NCBI GenBank assembly: GCA_021156225.1
Contig: JAJNBN010000469.1
Location: 1-6,176 of the forward strand
From: Verrucomicrobiota bacterium
GTDB taxonomy: Bacteria > Verrucomicrobiota > Verrucomicrobiia > Limisphaerales > JAEYXS01
Length of the DNA: 6,176 bases
Direction: 5' to 3'
Of this stretch, positions 1 through 5,987 are shown piece after piece. How positions within the stretch are numbered: position 1 is the stretch's first letter; every line of letters begins with the position of its first letter. Under the pieces are notes generated by a model that saw only the letters and a list, made by a program, of their open reading frames with translations, had not been told where the DNA came from and did not search any database. A program made the translations under genes and the position numbers.

Positions 1-516
1 CAGTCCATAGGCGGGAGACAGATCGCTCGCCCACACATCCGCCTTGTCCATGCGCCCATCGCCATCGGTATCGTGCAGCAGCTTGATGACCCCATACGTG
101 CCCTTCAGCGCGGCTTGTTTGAACTTCTCATCCGCCTGGACTCGTCGCACCTGGGTATCGAGCTGGCCGGTTTTGTTCAGCTCCTCGATATCAAGCTGTC
201 CCTCCAGATTGTAGCCGTGCAACTCACTCACGAACATCCGCCCGCGTTCATCCCAGCACACGCCCGTAGGCGAAGCGATGAGCGGTTCGCTGGCCACGAC
301 CTCCATGCGAAATCCCGGCGGCAACTGAAATGCCTTGGCACTCTCCTCCGGTGTCCGTGGCTTGGGTGCGTCCGTCGGCTTGGGAATCTCAGCCAGGCAC
401 GGTGCGCCGCAAAGCAACAGAGCGCCCAAAAGAACAACGGGACTAATCGAAGCAACGCGACCTGTCCAACGGTAGAGGGATTCAACGTGCATGGTCGAGT
501 TTCTCCAATGGCTCAT
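1..516 (-). CDS. PVC-type membrane-bound dehydrogenase / heme-binding protein, N-terminal part (runs off window)
   Basis: Only the first 172 codons are present; the gene continues beyond base 1. After a signal peptide (hydrophobic core about residues 24-42, likely cleavage after CLA near residue 42) and a Pro-rich linker comes the opening of the PVC 'membrane-bound dehydrogenase' beta-propeller domain. Recognisable pieces are FQLPPGFRMEVVASEPLIASP (residues 63-83), DERGRMFVSELHGYN, and the Ca-binding-like DTDGDGRMDKADVWASDL (149-166). Full-length relatives continue into HEAT-like repeats and often a C-terminal CxxCH cytochrome domain, which cannot be checked here. The start at 516 is chosen because its ATG overlaps the TGA of the DUF1501 gene as ATGA and has AAGGA 9 nt upstream. 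An in-frame ATG at 492, with GGAG 10 nt upstream, would give a shorter signal-peptide n-region and is a fair alternative. Likely secreted or periplasmic; substrate unknown. Confidence 0.87.
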   Translation of the reverse strand, partial: MSHWRNSTMHVESLYRWTGRVASISPVVLLGALLLCGAPCLAEIPKPTDAPKPRTPEESAKAFQLPPGFRMEVVASEPLIASPTGVCWDERGRMFVSELHGYNLEGQLDIEELNKTGQLDTQVRRVQADEKFKQAALKGTYGVIKLLHDTDGDGRMDKADVWASDLSPAYGL

Positions 517-1958
517 GCAATCAATTCCTTGATCACCTGTCCACCAAACTGGCTGAGCTGCTTGAACCTACCGCCATGGAAATACGTCAACTTGTTATCA
601 TCCAATCCCAGCAACCGTAGCAGCGTCACATGTACGTCACGCACGTGATGCACGTTCTCCACCGCCTTGTCTCCGGTCTCGTCCGTGCTGCCGATTATGC
701 TTCCCGCCTTCACGCCACCGCCTGCGAACCACATCGTCATCGCATGCGGATTGTGATCGCGCCCATAAGCCGTGCCACCGCGCACGCCGTTGTCCGGTGA
801 ACGCCCGAACTCGCCACACCACACGATGAGCGTGCTGTCGAGAAGGCCGCGTTGCTTCAAGTCCGTGATAAGTGCAGCGATGGGCTGATCTACATTGCGC
901 ACCAGATTGCCATGCGCTCGCTCGATGTAATCATGACTGTCCCATGTACCCGCATAAAGCTGGATGAACCGCACACCTTTTTCGACCAGCCGTCGCGCCA
1001 GCAGGCACTTGCGGCCAAACGCATCCGTCGCGTCATTGCCGATGCCATACGACTCCTTGAGCTTCGCATCCTCCTGGCTGAGATCGAGAATGCCCGGCAC
1101 CTGCATCTGCATGCGAAACGCCAGTTCGTAATTCTCCATCCGCGCCGCCAATTCATCATGCCCCGGATGCTGCGCTGCATGACCTTGATTCAACTTCGCG
1201 AGCAAATCGAGATTCTGCCGCTGATGCTCGGTGGTGATGCCTTGTGGCGGTTGCAGATCGAGGATGGGTGAACCTTTCGCGCGTAGCGGCGTGCCTTGAA
1301 AACTCGCAGGCAAGTATCCATTGCCCCAGTTCGCCGAGCCACCCTGCGGATACGACACCTCCGGCAACACGATGAAGCCCGGCAGACTTTGATTCACCGT
1401 GCCAAGGCCATACGTGACCCACGAACCGATGCCCGGATCGCCGCCGAAACGGTTCCCCGTGTTCATCTGATACATGGCCGTGGGATGGTTCACGGAATCC
1501 ACCTGGCAGCCGCGATAGAAGCACAATTCATCCGCCACTTTCGCGAGATGCTCCCAATTCTCCGCCATGTCCACGCCGCTCTTCCCGGCCCTGCGGAACT
1601 TGAATGGGCTCTGCACGTAATAGCGTTTACCGCTCTCCATCGCCGACTTCATCTTGCCCTCCCGCACGAACTCCTTCAGATGCATCTTCGCCAGCATCGG
1701 CTTGGGGTCGAACGTGTCGATGTGCGAAGGCCCGCCTTCCATCATGAGGAAAATGCAGCTCTTTGCCTTCGCCGGAAAATGACCTTCCTTCGGTGCCAGT
1801 GGTCCGGCCTTCACTTCGGCCGCGTCCGCTTCATTCGCGAGAAAAGAGCTGAACGCCACACTGCCGATGCTCGCGCCCAGCGAGTAAAGGAAATCCCGCC
1901 GCGTGTGTGCCGAGAAGGCCCGTGCGCCCGGCGTGCAAGGAAAGTAAGGAGTCGTCAT
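513..1958 (-). CDS. DUF1501 domain-containing protein with Tat signal
   Basis: A complete 481-residue protein, the usual length for DUF1501, a family related to the alkaline phosphatase/sulfatase fold and very common in planctomycetes and verrucomicrobia. A twin-arginine signal is visible at residues 20-24 (RRDFL), followed by a hydrophobic stretch and an Ala-rich end near residue 47, so export of a folded protein through Tat is expected. Family landmarks in order: FLMMEGGPSHIDTFDPKP (70-87), NHPTAMYQMNTG (157-168), GTWDSHDYI (337-345), CGEFGRSPDN (381-390), GRDHNPHAM (399-407) and LLRLLGLD near 446-453. The Asp/His/Glu residues in these motifs are candidate metal ligands by analogy with the superfamily; no activity has been firmly assigned. 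The start lies 4 nt after the sulfatase stop. No clear Shine-Dalgarno precedes it, which points to coupling to the sulfatase. Its stop overlaps the next gene as ATGA. Confidence 0.95.
   Translation of the reverse strand: MTTPYFPCTPGARAFSAHTRRDFLYSLGASIGSVAFSSFLANEADAAEVKAGPLAPKEGHFPAKAKSCIFLMMEGGPSHIDTFDPKPMLAKMHLKEFVREGKMKSAMESGKRYYVQSPFKFRRAGKSGVDMAENWEHLAKVADELCFYRGCQVDSVNHPTAMYQMNTGNRFGGDPGIGSWVTYGLGTVNQSLPGFIVLPEVSYPQGGSANWGNGYLPASFQGTPLRAKGSPILDLQPPQGITTEHQRQNLDLLAKLNQGHAAQHPGHDELAARMENYELAFRMQMQVPGILDLSQEDAKLKESYGIGNDATDAFGRKCLLARRLVEKGVRFIQLYAGTWDSHDYIERAHGNLVRNVDQPIAALITDLKQRGLLDSTLIVWCGEFGRSPDNGVRGGTAYGRDHNPHAMTMWFAGGGVKAGSIIGSTDETGDKAVENVHHVRDVHVTLLRLLGLDDNKLTYFHGGRFKQLSQFGGQVIKELIA
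517..530 (-). promoter_or_regulatory. Ribosome binding site supporting the start at 516
   Basis: AAGGA lies at 530-526 on the minus strand, 9 nt before the ATG at 516, inside the end of the DUF1501 gene. Together with the ATGA stop/start overlap it favours the upstream start for the dehydrogenase-domain protein. A competing GGAG at 506-503 serves the alternative ATG at 492. Confidence 0.5.
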
Positions 1959-1962
1959 GGCA

Positions 1963-3252
1963 TCAAGGGTTAGGGATGTTGGTTGCCTTGCGGACTTGGA
2001 CCGCCGCCTCGGTCAACCGTTGCACCAGCTCCGTATGCTGGCTCGCGACGTTGTTGGTTTCTCCGATGTCTGAGGCCAGATTGTAAAGTTGGGGCGGCGC
2101 GGAGAGGTGCAATTTCCACTGGTTATCGCGAAAAGATTCGCTGCGGTTCTTGTTCAAACCATAGAGCGAGTAAAGCGTGGTGCGCGGCGAGCGGTTACCG
2201 GTCTTGCCGAGCAGCACGGGTGCGATGTCCATGCCGTCGAGCTTCAAATCCTTGGGCAAATCGGCACCGGAAAGTTTCGCCACCGTCGGCAGTATATCGA
2301 GTGAAGAGATGAAATCATCCGACACGCGGCCAGCGGGCACTTGCCCCGGCCACCACGCGATGAACGGCACACGCAAGCCGCCTTCCATCACAGTATGCTT
2401 CGTCCCGCGCAAAACCCCCGCCGTGCCCGGAGTCCGGCGCTCCGGCCCATTGTCACTAGTGAAGATCACAAGTGTCTTCTCCGCCAGGCCGAGCTTACGC
2501 AACTTATCGAGAATCTGCCCGGTGCTGTCGTCCAGTTCTTCGATACAATCGCCGTACAAACCGCGCGCGGATTTGTCTTTGAAACGGGGTGAGGCGTCGA
2601 ACGGGATATGCGGCATTGCGTGACCGAGATACAGGAAGAACGGTTTCTCGCGATTCATTTCGATGAATTTTAACGCCTCAGCAGTGTAAAGCTCCGTCAT
2701 CTCTGCCGGAACCGCCGGGCGCTTTTCCACCTTGTCGCCGCGTAACACCGGCATGCCGCCTTCTTTCTCGAAGACCACCGTCTCGAACTTATCGAGATTA
2801 TGCAGCACACCGTAGTAGCTGTCGAACCCCTGATCCATCGGCCGCATTCCTTTCACGAAACCCAAGTGCCACTTGCCGATGCAACCCGTCGTATAACCGC
2901 GCTGCTTCACCACTTCCGCAAGCGTGATCTCAGAACTTGCGAGGCCACCTGTGGCATCAGGCCGCAAGACTCCAGTAGCCAATCCCACGCGCCCGGGATA
3001 CTTGCCCGTCATCAAGGCTGCCCGCGAAGGTGTGCACAGCGCCGACGTCACCGAGAAATCCGTGAAGCGCGTGCCTTCGTTGGCCATGCGGTCAAGGTGC
3101 GGCGTGCGCAGATCCTTTGCACCGTAGCAACCGAGATCGCCGTAGCCCAGATCATCGCAGTTGATCAGTATGACATTAGGCGGCGACGCTGCCATGCCGT
3201 TCGCAGCTAGCACACCCAGCAGCATCGTGAAAATGTAAGCCTTAATAGACAT
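1963..3252 (-). CDS. Secreted sulfatase (arylsulfatase family, formylglycine type)
   Basis: This sulfatase likely hydrolyses sulfate esters, probably on a carbohydrate, outside the cytoplasm. Numbering from the ATG at 3252 (429 residues): signal peptide about 1-21; NVILINCDDLGYGDLGCYG (26-44) with the metal-binding Asp33-Asp34; the signature C73-T-P-S-R77, whose Cys is converted to formylglycine in this family; GKWHLG (126-131) and HAMPHIP (211-217) active-site segments; TSDNGP (265-270) with metal ligands Asp267/Asn268; and GTKHTVMEGG with Lys285. All expected catalytic positions are present, so the enzyme looks intact. A maturase (FGE or anSME) must be encoded elsewhere. The ATG at 3252 overlaps the upstream frame by 11 nt and gives a compact signal peptide. 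An in-frame ATG at 3270 adds MRTSLR and overlaps by 29 nt, and cannot be excluded. Its position between DUF1553 and DUF1501 genes is typical of PVC operons. The exact substrate cannot be read from the sequence. Confidence 0.95.
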   Translation of the reverse strand: MSIKAYIFTMLLGVLAANGMAASPPNVILINCDDLGYGDLGCYGAKDLRTPHLDRMANEGTRFTDFSVTSALCTPSRAALMTGKYPGRVGLATGVLRPDATGGLASSEITLAEVVKQRGYTTGCIGKWHLGFVKGMRPMDQGFDSYYGVLHNLDKFETVVFEKEGGMPVLRGDKVEKRPAVPAEMTELYTAEALKFIEMNREKPFFLYLGHAMPHIPFDASPRFKDKSARGLYGDCIEELDDSTGQILDKLRKLGLAEKTLVIFTSDNGPERRTPGTAGVLRGTKHTVMEGGLRVPFIAWWPGQVPAGRVSDDFISSLDILPTVAKLSGADLPKDLKLDGMDIAPVLLGKTGNRSPRTTLYSLYGLNKNRSESFRDNQWKLHLSAPPQLYNLASDIGETNNVASQHTELVQRLTEAAVQVRKATNIPNP

Positions 3253-3721
3253 ACGCAAACTCGTTCGCATTGAAGATCACCAGACACACTTCCGCTAATG
3301 CCCGCGTGTCCGCATCCACATCAGCCGGTTTCAGGTCTGGCACGAAATCCTGATAGGCGTGCAGCTTTTCGGTGAACTTGAACTTCTCACCCGTGTTCTC
3401 CTCCACGGCCTCGCGCAACACATCCTTGGGCGCTTCCCATTTTGTGAAGCTCAGCCCGTCATGGCGCGCTTTCATCGCGATCCAGTGCGCCAGGCACGCT
3501 TGCAATTCTGCCGCGCGCGGACTGCGTCCATATGCCAACGTGAAAGCCTTGCCGATCGCTTCATCGCGTGTCTTCGTCTCTTTCTTCAAGCGCGCCGCCA
3601 GGGCGATGGCGCGGTCATAAGTGCCTTGCCCGTTGAACAGACTGAACACTTGCGGCGTGATGGTAGATGCCTCGCGCGCCTCGCAGGAAAGATCAGGTGA
3701 AGGCGAGTTGAAAACTTCCAT
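3242..3721 (-). CDS. C-terminal fragment of DUF1553 domain, separated by frameshift
   Basis: This 159-codon frame carries the C-terminal end of the DUF1553 domain that the larger upstream frame should have carried. Recognisable parts are MEVFNSPSPDLSCEAREAST (1-20), ITPQVFSLFNGQGTYDRAI, the LAYGRSPRAAEL helix (62-73) and the family ending LVIFNANEFAYVY. Family homology does not begin at the first ATG. Reading the same frame backwards gives EQRHRRSVYALQIRGQLDPF (bases 3781-3722), the normal lead-in to this segment, with no ATG, GTG or TTG. The frame is therefore the downstream half of a broken gene rather than an independent gene. It overlaps the upstream frame by 29 nt. There is no good ribosome binding site before the ATG at 3721, so any separate product would depend on coupling to the upstream stop and would lack a signal peptide. 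It overlaps the sulfatase start. Confidence 0.85.
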   Translation of the reverse strand: MEVFNSPSPDLSCEAREASTITPQVFSLFNGQGTYDRAIALAARLKKETKTRDEAIGKAFTLAYGRSPRAAELQACLAHWIAMKARHDGLSFTKWEAPKDVLREAVEENTGEKFKFTEKLHAYQDFVPDLKPADVDADTRALAEVCLVIFNANEFAYVY

Positions 3722-5987
3722 GAACGGGTCCAGTTGTCCGCGGATTTGGAGCGCATAGACCGAACGGCGATGCCGTTGCTCCGCTCGTATTGTTCGGATC
3801 CTTCTCCGCGAGCAGCTTGCGATCCGGATGCGCCGAGGAGCGGCGATACGCCTCGGAGGAGAGAATGAGCCGGTGCATCGCTTTCACCGACCACCCTTGC
3901 TCGATGAAGCTCGTCGCCAGCCAGTCCAGCAGTTCCGGGTGTGTGGGCTTCTTTCCCGTGCCGCCGAAGTTGTTTGGATTGCCCGCGATAGGCTGGCCGA
4001 AATGCCAGAGCCAGAGCCGGTTCGCCATCGTGCGGGCGGTGAGTGGATTTTGCGGGCTGGCGATCCAGTCCGCGAGGGCGATGCGCCGCCCGCTGATCTC
4101 ATTCGGGATGGCCGCGCCTTGGGAACCGTCATTCACCAATTGTGCGTCCACCACGCTGAGCGCGGCCGGTTGCACCTTGATGGTCGGCGAGAATGGATCG
4201 CCGCCGCCAAGAATTGCGACCTGCTCCAGTTCACCTTCCGTCAGGCGATTTTGCGGGATGCGCACCGGTGCGTTGATGGATTTCACATCCGGCGTGCGGC
4301 CGCTGTAAACGGAGAAGGCGAAGGGCTGGTAACGGTCATACTCCCACTTCAAGCGTTCGAGTCCTTTTCGTGCGATGCGCTCATGCCCGTAATCCTCCGG
4401 GCTAAAGCCGTAGAGCTTCGGCGGGAACTGATCCTCCGCCACCTTCTGTCGCGCCATGATGGCCCGCGTGGCATTGAACACGCCGTTGAAATCCCGGCGT
4501 TGATTACCGCGCTCGCTGTTGCGGGCCTGCTCCACCGCTTGGTTCCACGCCGTGGCATCGATGCCCTTTTCCTTGAACCACCCTTGCGCCGCCTGCACAG
4601 ATTTTTCATCCAACCACTGCAAGGTGATTAGATGATCCGCGCGCCGCAGGTCCAGATACTTCTTCTCTTCGAAAGCGCTGACGTTCTCATGCGGCAGGAA
4701 AGGCGCGGGCCGTTCCGCCAGTTGCGTCGTGGCGAACACCGCTTGCATAGAATAGTAATCGCGCGTGGGTATGGGATCGAACTTGTGATCGTGGCACCGC
4801 GCGCACTGGAGCATGTGCGCGAGGAAGACCTGGCCCACCATATCCGTGGCGTCATCCAGGAAACGCTGCCGCGCCACCTTGGCCACCTCCATGCCCGTCA
4901 GTTCCCACGGCCCCATGCGCAGGAAGCCGGCGGCTACCAAGAGTTCCGGGTTCTTGGTTTCTGGCTTCTGGTTCTCGTAGAGCTCATCGCCAGCGATCTG
5001 TTCGCGGATGAACTGGTTGTAAGGTTTGTCCGCATTGAAACTGCGGATGACATAATCCCGGTAGCGCCACGTGTTCCCGCGCACATAATCATTCGCAAAG
5101 CCCGACGAATCCGCATACCGCACGACATCCAGCCAGTGCCGTCCCCAACGCTCGCCGTAATGCGGCGAGGCGAGCAAACGCTCGACCACTTTTGCGAACG
5201 CCTTGTCATCAGGCAGCGGATCGTTCAAGAACGTAGCGACTTCAGCCGGCGTCGGAGGCAGGCCAATCAGATCGTAGCTCACGCGACGCAACAACGTGAG
5301 TCGGTCTGCCATTGGAGCGGGCGTAAGCCCCGCTGGCATCTTGGCGGCCAGGAAAGCATCAATCGGGTTTTGAACTTTGCCCTTTGCGCTTTGAACTTCC
5401 GGCACCGCCGGCTTCTTCAACGGCTGATAGGCCCATAGATTCTCCGGCTTATATCTCCGGTTAGTCCAATCTTCGCTCAGCCCGCCACTCGTCTTCATCA
5501 ACACACCATCCGCAGCAGCCCACTTGTCCGCCCCTTTCTTCGCCAGTTCCGCCCAGCGCCCCTGCTCCGGCCAAGGCGCACCACCGGCGATCCACTCCTT
5601 CAGATAAGCAAGTTGCTCCGATGTGAGCTTGTCGTTCTCTTTCGGTGGCATGGGCGACCACGTGTCTTCATGCAGCCGTGTCGCTGCGAGATAGAGCGGA
5701 CTGGCTTCCGGTTTGCCGGGAACAATGGAGGGCTTCTCGCTCTCGCCGCCTTTGAGCAGCGCACTAAGCGAACGCATGTCCAGCTCACCCTTGATCTTCT
5801 TCGGGTCATCACCGTGGCAGGCGAGGCACTTCTCTTTGAACAGCGGTTGGATGCGATGCACGAACAGGACTTCCGCCTGCTCCTTGTCCGCCGCCTGCAA
5901 GCACGCGGTCGAAAGTACGCCGATCGCCAATGCTTTCGTCCAGACTGCCAGGCGCAGGGTGCATCCATGATGGATCGCTGGTTTCAT
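3693..5987 (-). CDS. PSCyt1-DUF1549-DUF1553 cytochrome-type protein, C-terminally truncated by frameshift
   Basis: A 764-codon frame for an exported planctomycete/verrucomicrobial cytochrome-type protein of unknown activity. Domains in order: signal peptide (about 1-33, cleavage probably near QAA/DK); PSCyt1 cytochrome c-like domain (about 38-140) with heme motif C54-L-A-C57-H58 and candidate Met ligand M113 in SPMPP; a linker; DUF1549 (about 207-425) with RRVSYDLIGLPPTP, YGERWGRHWLDVVRYADS and a second CxxCH, C395-A-R-C398-H399, in CARCHDHKFDPIP; a mid region; and DUF1553 from about 630 (GRRIALADWIASPQNPLTARTMANRLW). Homology stops after KDPNNT (residue 734). The last 30 residues are out-of-frame sequence ending at a TGA, and the rest of DUF1553 lies in another frame (3242-3781). 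The native gene would span about 3242-5987 plus the missing piece. The ATG at 5987 overlaps the upstream TGA as ATGA, with AAGG 9 nt upstream. Two heptamer arrays lie inside the coding sequence. Confidence 0.92.
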   Translation of the reverse strand: MKPAIHHGCTLRLAVWTKALAIGVLSTACLQAADKEQAEVLFVHRIQPLFKEKCLACHGDDPKKIKGELDMRSLSALLKGGESEKPSIVPGKPEASPLYLAATRLHEDTWSPMPPKENDKLTSEQLAYLKEWIAGGAPWPEQGRWAELAKKGADKWAAADGVLMKTSGGLSEDWTNRRYKPENLWAYQPLKKPAVPEVQSAKGKVQNPIDAFLAAKMPAGLTPAPMADRLTLLRRVSYDLIGLPPTPAEVATFLNDPLPDDKAFAKVVERLLASPHYGERWGRHWLDVVRYADSSGFANDYVRGNTWRYRDYVIRSFNADKPYNQFIREQIAGDELYENQKPETKNPELLVAAGFLRMGPWELTGMEVAKVARQRFLDDATDMVGQVFLAHMLQCARCHDHKFDPIPTRDYYSMQAVFATTQLAERPAPFLPHENVSAFEEKKYLDLRRADHLITLQWLDEKSVQAAQGWFKEKGIDATAWNQAVEQARNSERGNQRRDFNGVFNATRAIMARQKVAEDQFPPKLYGFSPEDYGHERIARKGLERLKWEYDRYQPFAFSVYSGRTPDVKSINAPVRIPQNRLTEGELEQVAILGGGDPFSPTIKVQPAALSVVDAQLVNDGSQGAAIPNEISGRRIALADWIASPQNPLTARTMANRLWLWHFGQPIAGNPNNFGGTGKKPTHPELLDWLATSFIEQGWSVKAMHRLILSSEAYRRSSAHPDRKLLAEKDPNNTSGATASPFGLCAPNPRTTGPVHGSFQLAFT
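3782..3785 (-). other. Deletion/frameshift breakpoint within the DUF1553 coding sequence
   Basis: On the minus strand, family homology in the first frame ends with the Thr codon at 3788-3786 (DPNNT). Homology in the second frame resumes with the Glu codon at 3781-3779 (EQRHRRSVYAL). Only 4 bases separate them. From memory of DUF1553 proteins, about 50-75 residues normally lie between these two points, including the 'RLTAEELRDAMLAVSG'-like helix, which is found in no frame here. The lost length must be 2 modulo 3 to give the observed shift. This could be a true mutation or an assembly error. Confidence 0.75.
4949..4976. repeat. Four-unit heptanucleotide tandem array B
   Basis: Four consecutive 7-base units on the + strand, each starting GG: GGTTCTT at 4949, GGTTTCT at 4956, GGCTTCT at 4963 and GGTTCTC at 4970. 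They lie in the DUF1549 domain and encode NQKPETKNPE (residues 339-348) on the minus strand, a polar loop before the conserved LLVAAGFLRMGPW segment. Same unit length and copy number as the array at 5369-5396, but a different unit sequence. Confidence 0.78.
5369..5396. repeat. Four-unit heptanucleotide tandem array A
   Basis: Four consecutive 7-base units on the + strand, each starting TTTG and ending in C: TTTGAAC at 5369, TTTGCCC at 5376, TTTGCGC at 5383 and TTTGAAC again at 5390. They lie inside the DUF1549 gene and encode, on the minus strand, the Lys/Gln-rich linker VQSAKGKVQN (residues 198-207) between PSCyt1 and DUF1549. The array keeps the reading frame open: 28 bases is not a multiple of 3, so flanking bases must compensate. 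Confidence 0.8.

Noticed and set aside
22..31. Lipoprotein signal reading of the PSCyt1 protein (LSTAC near residues 25-29, bases about 5901-5915)
   Set aside because: The residues before Cys29 fit a lipobox poorly, and an ordinary signal peptidase I site follows a few residues later. The coordinates given in this entry are protein residues.
228..485. Minus-strand frame beginning with a hydrophobic, signal-like stretch
   Set aside because: It overlaps the true dehydrogenase-domain frame in another phase and turns into Arg-rich nonsense. The family motifs are in the 1-516 frame.
1296..1973. 225-codon plus-strand frame antisense to the DUF1501 gene
   Set aside because: Arg/His/Ala-rich shadow of a well-conserved gene, with no domain and no credible translation start context.
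3763..3777. Perfect 6-bp inverted repeat (AACGGC, 3-base loop, GCCGTT) beside the DUF1553 breakpoint
   Set aside because: It encodes conserved family residues (QRHRRS region), so it probably predates the deletion. It is too short to be a terminator and has no T-run. A role in causing the deletion is possible but unsupported.
3693..3785. Programmed ribosomal frameshift joining the two DUF1553 frames
   Set aside because: No slippery heptamer is apparent in the overlap, and a frameshift could not restore the missing 50-75 residues.
3828..5438. Two long adjacent plus-strand frames of about 267 codons each (3828-4631 and 4632-5438)
   Set aside because: They lie fully antisense to conserved DUF1549/DUF1553 coding sequence, have Arg/His-rich composition and match no family. 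They are mirror frames caused by GC-rich third positions.
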